Notes under the pieces: generated by a model | Seen by the model: the letters and a program-made list of their open reading frames with translations, nothing else | What the model was told of the DNA's origin: nothing | The model's database searches: none | Assembly (NCBI GenBank): GCA_948474755.1 | Contig: CAOLHI010000482.1 | Location: 1-64,000 of the forward strand | Length of the DNA stretch: 64,000 nt | From: Ctenosaura bakeri | Lineage: Eukaryota > Chordata > Lepidosauria > Squamata > Iguanidae | Direction: 5' to 3' | Shown here: one piece after another, positions 1 to 11,690 of the stretch | How the letters are laid out: each line of letters starts with the position of its first letter | How positions within the stretch are numbered: position 1 is the stretch's first letter | Made by a program: the position numbers and the translations under genes

Positions 1-925
1 ATATCTTTTAGCCAACAAAGGACTGCCTCATTTATCATATCTGTAAGCCATCCTGGGAGCCTTTTTGGATAAAAAGTTGGGGTAAAATTTTATTCAATAA
101 ATAAACCAGAGAGAGAACTTCAAAATATGCTTGATGTCTGTTCGCTTAATGTGGAACAAAACTAAACTGTCAAGGAAGCTTTATAGAAATGTTAATTGGT
201 TGTTTATATTACGCAGTTTATCAAATCAAATGTCAGGCTTTCAATACATTAAAAACTTCGTTATGAATGAAATGCTAATATCCTGGGGAAAAAGAATGAA
301 AATCAAAAAAGGTCTTTTTAGTTTGAAAGACAGCAGTGAGTTTCATTATTATGCATTCTCACTGGTGCTGTGTTTTTCAGATTTAATGTTAGAAATACTG
401 CAACCTCTTCTTTTCTGTGCAGTTGAGCCAAATCATGGTATGCCATGTTTAGCTTCACAGAAGAGATTGAAAAATGTAATTCTGTCTTGTATGTAATTTC
501 AGGCTGGCTGCACCAAATTTTAGTGGCTGCTGGAAAAGTGGCAGCAATAATGAAAGGGTGTGATCTTTGAAGGCTTGTGAGGGGACAGTGCAGTCTCTGT
601 TACCACAAAATTGCCCACCTCACTTCTTAGACAAGTTCTTGTTTAGGTTTTCCTAAAATTCTGGAACAGGGTTGAACATTACATACTATATAATGGGCAG
701 TATACCTGTTGTACAGAAAAATGTCAATATCTCTTCCTTAACAACTCCAGCCATTTTCTTATAATCGTGTGTTCATTTGTCTGCATAGCTCTTTGGTGAC
801 TTTGCTGTTAAGTTGAATCAGAGGATTGCTCTACTTGAGCATAGGAAAGCTGTTTGGTCTTGAGGGAGATTTCAGAAAGGTAATTGCAGTGGCCTAGATT
901 GACTTTTCTCATCTGTTTCTTCCAG
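1..925. other. Non-coding sequence upstream of first ECHDC1 coding exon
   Basis: AT-rich sequence with no supported exon. The coding exon that follows is preceded by a splice acceptor (pyrimidine tract then CAG, ending at 925), so this stretch is most simply the intron between an upstream 5' UTR exon, not in the window, and coding exon 1. The 121-residue open frame at 131-496 has no recognisable family features and I do not call it a gene. Confidence 0.5.
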
Positions 926-1150
926 AAATGACAGTCTTATTATTGTGGAAGTGTCTCCATCGAATTACAAATGGCAGGGTATTGCAGCAAAGGACGATGT
1001 CTCTTTATAACCAGACCCATGGTTTTCAGGAAGATGAAATAAAAGCAAAGCTTCAGCAGTTCACTGGTGGATCTGTTGACCTTTCTAAAGAAGATGATGG
1101 CATTGGGATACTCACACTGAACAACCCAAGGTTTATGAATGCATTTACAG
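926..1150 (+). CDS. ECHDC1: ECHDC1 coding exon 1 (ethylmalonyl-CoA decarboxylase, N-terminus)
   Basis: First coding exon of ECHDC1, a cytosolic crotonase-fold enzyme that decarboxylates ethylmalonyl-CoA (and methylmalonyl-CoA), a metabolite-proofreading step that removes side products of acetyl-CoA carboxylase. The start at 928 lies two bases after an AG acceptor. The 74 codons include SLYNQTHGF, LQQFTGG, KEDDGIGILTLNNP and MNAFTG, which match the vertebrate ECHDC1 N-terminus closely from my knowledge of the human protein. A second in-frame ATG at 1003 also fits the start of the conserved part. The exon ends with a GT donor at 1151 in phase 1. The gene continues in exons at 3247, 9600, 21619 and 30997, and the phases of all five join correctly. 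Confidence 0.93.
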
Positions 1151-3246
1151 GTATTAACAATTGTTAATGGGTTTGTGTCCTCTTAGCATATGCAAAGACA
1201 AAAATAACACCTTCGAACCACTGGCAGTAACAGGATTTGCTGTTAAATATAAATGTGTTAAATGAGTCTTTTGTTTCACAGGTACTTCCTAATAATGGAA
1301 ATTACTTTAGACCTTGAAAAATTCATTTGTCAAAACAGTTCACTGAGCCTGGTCATATGCCCCAGTTCTTTCCTCTTTGTGGTTCAGATCTGACATTTTA
1401 TTTCTTTCTTAATTTAAAGGAGAAGATGATGACCATCAGCTTCAAAAAAATTTATATAAATATATGCAAGATCTGACATAAAAATATAAAAATATGTATT
1501 CCTTCTCCCTCCCTCCCTCCCTCCCTCCCTCCCTCTCAATAGATAGATAAATAGATAGATATAATTTATTAATTTATTTCTTTATTAAATTCACAATCTG
1601 GTCTTTCCCTAAGGCTCCAGATATCCAGCAATATTCATAAGGATTTCAAATATAGAAATTAAAGGTAGACAATCCAATCCCAGTTCAATACATGTGACTG
1701 AGTGCTCAGCCACTTAAAAATTTCTTGTGCAGCTTCTGATATATGTTTTGTTTACTTCAGCCTCCAGAGAAAGATCAGCTAGTATGAGTACTTCTCTATA
1801 AGCCCTCACTAATAAAATTTGGAATTCCAGATACTGATCATGGCTGATTGTGGACATTTGGAAAAGTTCACAGGGCTGTAGTGTTCAAGATGGTATAGGC
1901 TGAAACTAGCACTGGAAATTACTAGGTAATAGGCAATAGTAGAAGCCCTACAGCAAATGTGAATTCTTATAGTCTCCCAGCATGGGTCAGGGTTGGCCAC
2001 TGAGCAGTATTCAGTGTTGTGAATGTGGATGTAGCTGACGTAGTGAGATTTTCACTTCAGTATTGAGCACCCTTACACCTGTTTCTAAGGGTTCTCCAAG
2101 GCCACAGAGCAGATTTTGAGGAATTTTGGGAAAGAGGTGTCTAGCAGAACAGAAATCATCCCCCTTCCTGTTCTGCTGGTGGAAGCCATTCCATAGGCAG
2201 GAAGACTTAATTGGGTACAATCTATTACATTTGTATCACCTCAGTATTTTGGCAGTATGCTTCACTGATTTACATCACAAAACCATTATCCAGGATCCAA
2301 GATATCCAATATTAATAGGATAGTCTAACTGCAAGGTAACCAAGTCATGAATTATGATTGCTGAATCAAAATATGAAGGCAGCACATCACAGCACATACA
2401 CACCCCACTACTGAGTACAGTAAATTTTTGACAGCAATAAGTAATAAATAGCAGAAAGTAGTAAACAGCGGTATGCAATAAGTATAGCTATTAAGATCAG
2501 ACAGCCTTGTGGTTTATAGAGAAAGCTGTAGCTGTTTTATAGATGAAGAAATGAATGAATGTCTTGCTGCCATTTTGTTTTCCCCTTTTGCTGCATCAAA
2601 TTATTACAGCCACGTTCCTGTGAGACTTCTGAGTACTTTACTTCTTCTCCCCCCTCAGCTCACAAAGTACTTGTGGAAGAGACAAGAGAGAGTCAACTTT
2701 ATAGGAATACTTCTCACACGCTCTGCATTTTAATTAGATGTATTAATGCACCATTGGTATTTTTCATGCACTTAGGACCCTCTGTTTTTCATAGTCAGCA
2801 GCTGAAAAATGTCATCTTAAGTGGGAAGGTGAAAGATGTCGCCTATTCCTGGAAAGTGCAGGAGGCAAGGTTGTTGCCAATGATCCTGTTTGCCTTGGGG
2901 AGAAACACTTTTGCCTTCCCAACCTGCTTGGTGTAAAGCAGGGATGGGCACTGAGGCTCTCCATTTATTTTTGGGCTGCAGCTTCCCTAATCTTTTACCT
3001 TTGGCTGTTCTGGAGGCAGTCACTGGAAGTTGCAAAAGAAAAGAAAACATGTGGAAGGCCATAGTTACCTCCCCAAGCAATAAACCTTCTCTGGCTGTTT
3101 TGCTACTTTTGAGTAATAGATTCTTTTTTTGAAAAAAAGAAAAAGGATAGGTGCCAATAGCATAGCTGCCTCTTGCCTCATCTGAGGTTTAATATAAAGC
3201 TGTACACTAAAGATATCCCTTGGCTGTTCTTTCTCTTTAATGGCAG
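1151..3246 (+). other. ECHDC1 intron 1
   Basis: GT-AG intron of about 2.1 kb. It holds a CCCT-type simple repeat near 1505 followed by a GATA-like run to about 1560. I recognise no other gene or well-preserved transposon here. Confidence 0.7.
1505..1562. repeat. (CCCT)n then (GATA)n-like microsatellite
   Basis: About eight tandem CCCT units run directly into an imperfect GATA/AAAT run. Simple-sequence DNA inside intron 1 of ECHDC1. Confidence 0.85.
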
Positions 3247-3389
3247 GTTCGATGATGATAGAACTACAGGAGAGAGTTGCTGAATTGGAAAACTGGACAG
3301 ACGGGAAAGGGCTTATCATCCATGGTGCAGAAAATACATTTTGCTCAGGATCTGATCTGAAAGCTGTCAGGGCACTGTCCCGCCCTCAG
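3247..3389 (+). CDS. ECHDC1: ECHDC1 coding exon 2
   Basis: 143-nt exon in phase with exon 1. It encodes SMMIELQERVAELENW, DGKGLIIHGAENTFCSGSDL and KAVRALSRPQ, the crotonase-fold segment in which the SGSDL motif contributes to the acyl-CoA and oxyanion-hole region. The acceptor is GGCAG at 3246. The 3' boundary must lie after CAG at 3389, because exon 3 begins in phase 0 with codons for DGMNMCMF. That makes the donor GC (CAG|GCAAGT) rather than GT. Without splicing the frame hits a stop within five codons. Confidence 0.92.
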
Positions 3390-5274
3390 GCAAGTGATGA
3401 CTGAAATCGATTTTCCATGCACTCTTTAAAGTTCTGAAACTTTCATGCCTCAAAGGAAGATACTCCAAAAACTTCAGTGCTGCAGAAAAGTAATAATAAA
3501 AAATTGAAATTACTCTGTTCTGAGGATGGGTGCTGAGCGTGCTATCAGTGTTCCAGAATGAGTGACAGATCACAAGTGTGGTAGTGATACATTTGATTTA
3601 TTACCCAGATTTCCAAAGTTGTATGATCTTCCTTTAGCATATTCAGTTTTTTTCTTTTTAAATTTTCTTTTTATCTTTCAGACCATTCAGAAGAATAAGA
3701 CTCCTTACAGATAGGATGATAAGCATGATAGGTTTCCCATCTTGTTAAAGAGGATCATTTTCCTTCATATGCAATTCAGTTAATGGGAAAGAAATCAGAG
3801 TTTGAAAGAAAGCTATTTAGACTGCTATTCTATATCCACTTACCTGGGAGTAAGCCCCATTGAGCAGAATGAATTTAATGAGAGCAGACATGTATAGATG
3901 ATGGTGTTAATCTGCACTGAAGGCTGCAGATTTCTGAATAAATTCTTAGTGCTGAACTGGGTCTTGTCCTTGTCCTTAATATATGTTTGATAGTTTTCCT
4001 CACCAAAATCACATCTTACCAAGGAAAGTTCTGTGCAGTGAGAGAATCACAGGCTTTGTTTTCATAACTATGTTTAATATGGACTACCAAACCAATAGTG
4101 GTATTTTTAAAAGACCGATGCTGGGGGACTAAAGGCAGCTGTTGGAGCTAGATAAACAGAGCAGGAATAGGCAAAGTGGCTCACAGGCCTGTATGCAACC
4201 CTTGAGAACCACCAGAAGCACCACAAAGCCCTAAATTCACTCCAATTTTTAAATGTCTTCTGTGGTGATTTTCCAAAACCACCTAAAAAGGCAACAGTTT
4301 GCTTCTCTAACCCCTCTGGCCCCCCAAACCTCCCCAAAACTTTAATCTCCCTGAAAGAAAAAAAAATCAGCTGAAAATTGGCCAAAATGGCACCCAGAAG
4401 TGACATCACACCATTTTGGCTTTGCTGAAATGCCCTGCTCCAGCCCCCCAGTGGTGCAGGAAAGAAAAAAGGCTCCTGCCATGTTTGTAGTTACCCCTCT
4501 CTGCTCTAAAGTAACAGGTAGCAGTGGTTTTCAAACTGGCATTGAAAAGCAACCAGGTTTCTAGGGACAATTAAGTTGGACTTAGGATGAAAGGGCTGAC
4601 TGTTTTTGGTCATTATTACAACATTATTGTGGCAAGAGTACAAGACATTCCTATCATGGTTAGTTTTGGTCCTTACTTTTTTAAAAAACATCCAGTTAAC
4701 AAAATGTTGGAAATAAGGTAAATATATTGCTTGAACTGAGTCATAAATCTATGCAATTAAGGTCACCCAAGTTTGAATCAATAAATTTCATTTCTGAAAC
4801 TGCTGATATAGTTCATCCCTAACATTTTCCAGCAGTACAGAAGATAGATATTTAGCAGTTAAGGCCTTTCCTCTGCAGAAATTAGGTTAAGACCCTTCCT
4901 CTGGAGGATGCTTATCCTGACATTTCAAAAAGAATGTGTGTGTGTGCGTGTGCATGTGTGTGCATGGTGTTCAAATGACTGAGGTTTGCTTCCAAAAAAC
5001 ATACACTAACAATCCTAATTTTGGAGTCTTATGTAAAAGTTCTGTGTCCCACTGATTAAAGTGGGACAAATAAAGTACATGTTTCATTTTTCCCTTTGGG
5101 ATCAGCTTGGACTTTATAAAGTCCTCAGCTTTGGCTGAGTTATTCTTCAGGACTTGAACTGCTGTGATGAACTCCTCATCTTTACTTCCTGTATCTAAGT
5201 CTTAGGCGTATCATTTCTAAACCAGGAGGGAAGAACTTCAAGCTCTGAGACAGAGAGGCTTATCACACAACATT

Positions 5275-5510
5275 GAGTATGTGTGTGTGCCCTCAAGTTG
5301 CCTGTTGACTTACAGCAACCCCATGCGTTTCATAGGGTTTTTGTAGGCAAGGAATACTCAGAGGTAGTTTTGCCAGTTCCCTCATCTAAAATATAAGCTA
5401 CAGCACCCGGTATTTATCAGCAGCCTCCCATCCAAGTGCTAATCAGGACTGACCCTGCTTAGCTTCCACAATCAGACAAGATCTGGTACCTTTAGAGTAT
5501 TTAAGGCCAA
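5275..5510 (-). mobile_element. 5S-rRNA-derived SINE, full-length-like
   Basis: Read on the minus strand, the head (about 5506 to 5400) is a clear relative of 5S rRNA. It contains the internal promoter region with AAGCTAAGCAGGGTC-like and CTTGGATGGGAGG-like motifs and ends in the 5S 3' motif ACCGGGTGCTGTAG. A tail (5399-5284) follows, whose AAGTCAACAGGCAACTTG-like sequence is also present in other SINEs in this window. Two related copies lie at 30130-30365 and 48106-48335. This is a retroposon, not a functional 5S gene: the head is followed by an unrelated body and is interrupted by substitutions. Confidence 0.85.
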
Positions 5511-5679
5511 TGGACTTAGTATTAAACAGTTTCCTATGGTCCTAGTTGGGTCAAGTTCTCTTGTCAGGGATTAGTGTTCTCACCTGTGTCACATCCTGAA
5601 GAAATACGAAAAAGTCACTGGCATTTTCTACTGTCAGCTTGGGCATGTTCATCTTCAAACTTCCACGGCTATATTTCAG

Positions 5680-5795
5680 AGGAGGAAACTGGCAAAAACA
5701 CTCCGAGTATTCCTTGCCTAAGAAAACCCTATGAAATTCATGGAGTTGCCAAAAGTCAACAGGTGACTTGAAGTGACAGGCACACAGATATTTCT
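5680..5795 (+). mobile_element. SINE 3' tail fragment
   Basis: It carries the plus-orientation tail shared by the SINEs here (a GAGGAAACTGGCAAAA-like stretch, then GCCAAAAGTCAACAGGTGAC and CTTGAAGTGACAGGCACACA). The 5' head is missing or too diverged to recognise. It lies about 170 bp from the opposite-strand 5S SINE. Confidence 0.6.
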
Positions 5796-7509
5796 GTATA
5801 ATGCATGCTGGAACATCATAAATGTGGCATTCATCATGTTGGCATATTGGTGTCTCAGCAGCTTGTTTTCAAGCTGACTCCAAACAATTTGCTATAGAAC
5901 TTTTTAAAGGAAGAAGAAAGTTTGCAGTTGTGGTTATTACATTGAAGCAGAATGAAAATAGATGTGAGAAGGTTGCTCATCTGATGACTACTTTGCATTG
6001 CCTGTGGGAAAAGCATTCCAAGGTTAAAATTAATTTTAACAGTGTGTTGAAAGCAGTAAGAACTGGTAAAAAAAATAAGAAGAAATTGATGGTTAAAATG
6101 GAAGATTTCAGAAATAAAAAAGAAATGATTGTAATGACTTTGAGAGGAGGATAACTCAATCTTACAGGTGAGGGTGGCCTTTGTTTGTGTTCTGTTGTGA
6201 CAGTTGGTTTGTTCAAATGTAAGGCTTGATGATACGTGAATGAGAGCTGTGTTTGTGCAATTCCCCTATTGCACTCTGCTTTCCGTTTTCAGTTCTTATT
6301 TTAGCAACAGACCACTATGTGATTGCTACCAGAATGACTAAACCATGGCTTGCTTAGTCTGGAGATAAGGAGAAATGATGGTTTGCTACTCAGCTGGAAG
6401 TGAGGGGAAAACAGCACTCAAAAGAGGGGGTTCCTTCATATCCTGTAGGGCTCATTGGTATAGACCCAACCCATGGTTGAATCCATTGTGACGTCTTGCT
6501 TTGTATGGTTCATGGTGAGCTTTACTTCGCTCACCATGAAATTTTCTGTATGCAGACACACCCTCGGTTCAAAATGTAGTGTTTTCCTAGTTATAGGGAG
6601 GCTTTGGATTGAGGTTCTTTCTGCAGCCTGCTGCTTTGCTTCTGCTGAGGAGAGTTGCATTTGAACACATCTGGATTAGATAAGGCTAGCTGAGGTAGGC
6701 TGGTATACAGGCATACATGTATGGCCATCCTTAATTATATGGTTAAATATTTCCATTCCAAAACTCTTAGAGTTCAGATTTTCATGGACAAGAAAACAAG
6801 CCAGATTTTAAAGATTACTGAGAGGAGATGTGCATGTGGTGTTTTGGATCCACCCAGTGGAATATTGTCCACTCCTTGTGCACTGTGGGATTTCTATGTG
6901 TCAGGTACTGGAAACCCAGGAAGGCCCTGTCCTGCTGAATTAATATTGCACCCATTGTTGCTGAAAGCGTAGCTGAGAAAAATGCCAGTTGTGAGCAGAA
7001 CCCATGAGTGAATCCTTTTTACCTGTCTGCATTTCATTTAAATTTGGATATGAAGAGATTACAAGGGAAGTATGCCTTGTTCAGAAGAGTGTGGATTTAG
7101 CTGAATGATCTTCTTAGAAGGAGCAACCGAGAAGCAGAAACTGTCATTTAAAACTTTTCCTTTTCCTGACAGTGAATTATTACTCGGTTTGATATTACAG
7201 CTTTGCCAATCTGGCTCTATATCAGCAAGACATGTGGCCTATTGGGCATCAGTTAAAGTGAACCTTTGTGTGGGAAGGAGGTCAGTGTGCTTGTTACGGA
7301 GAACCACGCATTTATGAGACTTTTTTTTTAATGAGCTCAGCTCCTGATTAATGGGGATTTATTGTTTTTGCATGTTAGTTGCCAGATAGTGTTTTCTGAA
7401 AAGTTTTGTATCTTATAAACAAAAAGAAAACCCTAGCCACTAAAGAACCCACTTTTAGTATATGGAGAGTTAGGTTTCTACTAGATCTTTGTATTGAGTA
7501 AGTCTTGGA

Positions 7510-7745
7510 TTTTTGTTGTTGTGTGTCCAAGATGTTTCTGACTAATATTGACCCAAGGCAAACCTATCATGGAGTTTTCTTGACAAAATTTGTTCAGAGG
7601 GATTTTGCCTTTGCCTTCCTCTGAAGCTGGGAGAGTATGACTTACCCATGGTCACCCACTGGGTTTCCATGGCCGAGCAGGAATTTGAACTCAGGTCTTC
7701 ATAGTTGTAATCCAGTGCTTAAACCACTACATCACACTGGCTTTC
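7510..7745 (-). mobile_element. tRNA-derived SINE
   Basis: On the minus strand it starts with an AGTGTGATGTAGTGGTTTAA-like box A region, then a GTTTGAATTCC-like box B, then the body (CATGGAAACCCAGTGGGTGA) and a tail ending in ACACAACAACAA. Other copies of the same family are at 12451, 32645, 40952 and 58576. It is a degenerate retroposon without a functional tRNA fold. Confidence 0.8.
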
Positions 7746-8535
7746 AAGGCTTCAACAGCTTCTGGTTCAGATGGCTGCTTGACTTTCACCTTCAGAGAAG
7801 ATATGCCTCTGACGCCAGCTGCTGAAGAATATGACTCTGGGAATCCTGTTGCCCTCTTGTCTTGCATTGTCTTATAGGCATCTGATTTGCTATTGTGGAC
7901 TACAGGATGTTGGGCTATATAGGTATATCCATAAGGGTTCTTCTTAAGTTTATACTGTGGGTGCATTTACAGAAGTTACTGACATTTCAGTTATGTTTAA
8001 GTCGGTTCAGTTCGTGCCTTCCATGACATTTAATTAATATGTTTATAAGGGTCTGCACTCCAGATCTTGCATTTCTGGTTGCCAGTTGAGTGTTAACATC
8101 AGCTATGTAAAAGCAGAGACATTCTAGGATCATTAATGCGGCTTTGTGCTGAACATTTCCACTATGAATCATTCTTGTTATTTTTTCCCTTTCTCTTCAA
8201 TAAACACACACAGCTTTGTGTTGAGAGGCTATTCAGCTCTCCGTTCTTGTTTCTCTGTCTGCTCTTCAGTAGTATTTTTAAAAATGAAATGCTGAGGGTG
8301 CTAGCTTGAGAAAACAGCTTCTTTCTCTGGATCTCTGAAGGTTATATTTATATTTGATTAATTCTGATTTATTTTATTTATATATGACTTTTGGATTCTG
8401 TCAAGGGTAAGTTTTGATAGAATAAAAAAAGACAGTAAAAGCCAATCCTCCTCATCAATTTCACAGTCTTACCAGGTGTTACTGTCTGGAGTTTTGGACC
8501 ATCAGTGATTCAGATTCTGTCTAAGAATCCAGGAA

Positions 8536-8566
8536 TCTGTGAGGAGGAGGAGGAGGAGGAGAGGAT
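8536..8566. repeat. (GGA)n-like simple repeat
   Basis: A run of GAGGAG units about 30 bp long. It has no other recognisable content. Confidence 0.7.
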
Positions 8567-9599
8567 GATGGCAATGTCTATGCAAGCATAAATATCATAA
8601 AAAATAACTCACAGCCACTTCAGCAGGATGGGGAAAGAGGGGCAAAATATGCAGAAGCAGCAGCCCAGAACTTTAAATATTTGTAATATGTTGTACTGGA
8701 GAAGCCTGCCTGTCTGACTATCTCTGAGGATGTGTGTGTGTGTGTGGGTAATCAGCAGTTGTCTCACATTTTAATAAATGTGTTGGCCCTTATGTTTTCC
8801 AGACATCCTGGGGCTACTACCTGTCTGTGGCCTTGTACAGTTCAACATTTCCTGACAGAGTTTTGGATCCCCTTTAGTTGCATTTTTATTCCTAGATTTG
8901 TCCAAGTAGAGCAGCAGAGAGCTTCCCATCACTTCTGACATTGGTTTATTATATAAGAAAAATGTGAGGTAACTTTTACAGCACAGTCCTTTACCTATCT
9001 ACTCAGAAGTAAGTCCTGATGATTTTTGACAGGCTTGATTCTGAGGTAAGTGTTGTAGCCTCAGCTTTGTGATTTGTTTTTCTTTGGAAAACAAAGGGGT
9101 TATTTGAATAATCTGCTGCAGAGATGGTCAGCCAAGGTCTTCCAGATGTTCCTAGATGACAACTTGTTAGTAGTAGCCGTAGCCAGCATAGTCTATGATG
9201 AAGAAGCAGGGAAGCTGCAGACCCACGACATTTGGAGAGCCATGCTTTGCTTGCTTCACCTACTGGTTGCATTTTGCTTCTCTGCACTTAGTTTTATTTG
9301 CTGTGTATGTGTGTTTTGATTGTTTCTTTTAGAGAATCAACATGGAGTTCATATAAATGAACCTGACAAGCAGATAACAAATGATACCTTTAAGTGTGCT
9401 TGATATTCTTAAGTACTGCAAGAGTACCTGTGGGATTTTCACATGGAGTCAAGAGCGCATAGGCCAGGTTGTACATGGAATGTACTCCATGCAAGTTTGA
9501 TTGAAGTCATTAGACTTGAATAGTAAACATTCCTAGTGGAATCTTCCCTTTTGGTATTAGCAATTTTAGAATAAATCAACTTTTTTTTCTTCTTTCTAG

Positions 9600-9652
9600 G
9601 ATGGGATGAACATGTGTATGTTCATGCAGAACATCTTAACCAGGCTCATGAG
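9600..9652 (+). CDS. ECHDC1: ECHDC1 coding exon 3
   Basis: A short 53-nt exon encoding DGMNMCMFMQNILTRLM plus the first two bases of an Arg codon. It matches the human segment DGMAVCMFMQNTLTRFMR. The acceptor is a strong pyrimidine tract ending in CTAG at 9599 and the donor is AG|GTGTGT at 9653. It ends in phase 2, which exon 4 completes. Confidence 0.92.
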
Positions 9653-10026
9653 GTGTGTTTTGGTTTGTGTTTCATTTCTAAAATGTGAAGATGCTCAAAT
9701 TAATGTACCTTCAGCATTTTTAAAAATGATATCTAATGTTTGGTGCTATTTCTCAGTCTGACAGTTCTTGGAAACTGGACAATTGATTCATACAAACACA
9801 TTTGGCAGATAGAATTCTTGAGTTAGATTTTTGCAAAGCAACAAAACCCATGGGAGAAGTAGAATCTTAGAAGCTAAAAAGTGTTGAATAATTTTTTGAA
9901 AAGCTTAAAGGAAGCCAGTCATCTTTTCAAAGCTGGCAAGGAACATCACCATAACCTTGGTGGGTACATAGAAGGAACATGTACAGAGGAAGAGAACATT
10001 ACTTTAATCCATATCTGTTCTCTTCT

Positions 10027-10200
10027 TCTTCATGGTCTCTGTGCCTCACACAATGGGAATCTTCGTGCATGCACAGTAGCTTTTCGGAAAGTTCCAGAGC
10101 TGAGCAGCTTGGTGGGAACCCCTCCCCCATCCGGTACTGAGCATGCTCAGTCCTGCCAAACTAATGGTCTCTCCTCAGTTTCTTTTCGTCCGCCGACCTG
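10027..10200 (+). repeat. DIRS copy 1 left inverted terminal repeat
   Basis: From TGGTCTCTGTGCCTCACACA through CCCCTCCCCCATCCGGTACTG to CTCTCCTCAGTTTCTTTTCG. The inverse complement recurs at about 11530-11690 with scattered differences, so this copy is older than the larger element. Confidence 0.75.
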
Positions 10201-10328
10201 TTAGCAGCTCGGAAGGCTTCCTCACTGAGCAGTTCTTCTAATTCTTGGTTTTTCTTCACTCTTTCGTTCGGTTTTTCATCTCTTTACAACAAACTCTGTA
10301 AGAACTCTTCCCCCTTCTTATATCGTCT

Positions 10329-10610
10329 TTGTTTAAGTTGTGTGTGTCTTGCGGTCACAAGGTTAATCTTTCCGAGGCCCACCCCAAGTGCTTGTTCTGC
10401 CTCGGGGAGGACCATAATATTTGGGCCTGTTCTATTTGTAAGGATTTCACCTCACAGACTCTAAAGAATAGAGCTTCTTGGTTGAAATCCTACTGCTGGG
10501 AGCAAGTCCTTCACCTTAAAGAACAGGCATCTTCCAATACCACTCTCTCCACCGTTGCGGTATCCATGCCCTCACGACGTTCTCTGCTTTGGTCCCGAAA
10601 CTATCGGTAA
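10329..10610 (+). pseudogene. DIRS gag N-terminal fragment
   Basis: 93-codon frame containing CVSCGHKV, HPKCLFCLGEDHN and CSICKDF, i.e. paired C-x2-C motifs with intervening His residues. It aligns directly with the start of gag in the complete copy (14114). The following KNRASWLKSYCWEQVL segment is contiguous with the zinc-like motif here. In the larger copy the same junction is split by a frame change, so this fragment shows what the unbroken order should be. Truncated and not functional alone. Confidence 0.7.
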
Positions 10611-11058
10611 CGATCGGTCCCTCGGTATCGATGGTTTCAGTACCAATACCAACCTTGACCTTGCTGGCCCTACCATCAATGTCATCTTTACCAAAGATTC
10701 CAAAGCCTTCCAGAATGCCTACTCTCCCTTCTGCTACCGGAGATGCTCCTTTGACCTCGCAGCAGGTTCCCACTCACCAGGCCCGTAAGGCCCCTACCTT
10801 GGCAGAGCATAAACGGACCTCGTCACACCACCCTTCTGCTTCCTCCAATAAAGAGAAGAAGAAGGAGGAAGAGAAAGGAGGAGGGGAAACATCGCTCTCC
10901 TTCTCCTGCTGCCTGTCCGTTGGCTAGTCGATCTTCCTCTCTTACCAACGTCCCTTACCAACGCCTCCTCTGACACAACCTGTAACATCTACTGTTGAAC
11001 AAGAGGATGCTCCCATCCTTTCACCGGTATGGGAGGCTGCCCAGCTCCCGGTGCTACG

Positions 11059-11351
11059 GTGGGCACCGGAAAGGCCACAAGGTCTCCACTCAACGGTTTT
11101 CCAAATGGGTTGCCCAGACAATTCACCTTGCCTATGAACTTGCCAGGCAACCTCCCCTGGCTCTGCTTCGTGCCCATTCTACCAGGGCAATGGCCTCTTC
11201 AGTGGTCCTTCTCAGGGAAGTTGACATACAGGAGCTTTGTCATGTGGCTACGTGGTTGCGGCCTTTGACCTTCATCTGCCACTACCGCCTTGACTGCAGG
11301 GCCTGGCGTGATGCTCGCTTCAGTCGTGCGGTGCTGTCTTCTATCCTCTAA
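11059..11351 (+). pseudogene. DIRS tyrosine recombinase C-terminal remnant
   Basis: Encodes KVSTQRFSKWV, LAYELARQPP, LLRAHSTRAM and FICHYRLDC, ending in LSSIL and a stop. The H-x-x-R segment and the Tyr nucleophile region of the recombinase are both present, but the first catalytic Arg and everything upstream are deleted. Closely related to residues encoded at about 19200-19493 in the complete element. Confidence 0.8.
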
Positions 11352-11391
11352 GACCTAACCCACCATCCAGAGGTAAGCTACTCAGTCTCCC

Positions 11392-11475
11392 ATTGTGTGA
11401 GGCACAGAGACCACAAAGAAGAACAGGTTGCTTACCTGTAACTGTGGTTCTTCGAGTGGTCATCTGTGCCCTCAC
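11392..11475 (+). repeat. DIRS copy 1 internal complementary region
   Basis: Contains GTGTGAGGCACAGAGACCAC, complementary to the element's left end, followed directly by GAACAGGTTGCTTACCTG and on to GTGGTTCTTCGAGTGGTCAT, complementary to its right end (11655-11714). This back-to-back arrangement is the diagnostic DIRS layout. Confidence 0.8.
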
Positions 11476-11529
11476 ACACACCTGCCCAGCCTCCCCTCTT
11501 TCAGGTCCTCGCTTCAGCGGACTTTGAAA

Positions 11530-11690
11530 CTGAGGAGAGACCTGTTAGTTTGCCAGGATGGAGCATGCTCAGTACCGGATGGGAGAGGGGTTCCCACCAA
11601 GCTGCTCAGCTCTGAAACTTTCTGAAAAGCTACTGCGCATGCACGAAGATTTCCATTGTGTGAGGGCACAGATGACCACTCAAAGAACCA
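11530..11690 (-). repeat. DIRS copy 1 right inverted terminal repeat
   Basis: Inverse complement of the left repeat of this copy (for example CAGTACCGGATGGGAGAGGG and TTTCCATTGTGTGAGGGCAC). Confidence 0.72.

Larger units (their letters stand above)
3390..9599 (+). other. ECHDC1 intron 2 (GC-AG type)
   Basis: 6.2-kb intron with a GC donor (CAG|GCAAGT) and a pyrimidine-rich TTTCTAG acceptor. It contains a 5S-rRNA-derived SINE (5275-5510), a same-tail SINE fragment (5680-5795), a tRNA-derived SINE on the minus strand (7510-7745) and short TG- and GGA-rich simple repeats near 4936 and 8541. I see no gene. Confidence 0.7.

Noticed and set aside
5400..5506. Apparent 5S rRNA gene
   Set aside because: The 5S-like part is fused to a SINE body and carries substitutions. 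Two dispersed copies with the same fusion show a retroposon.
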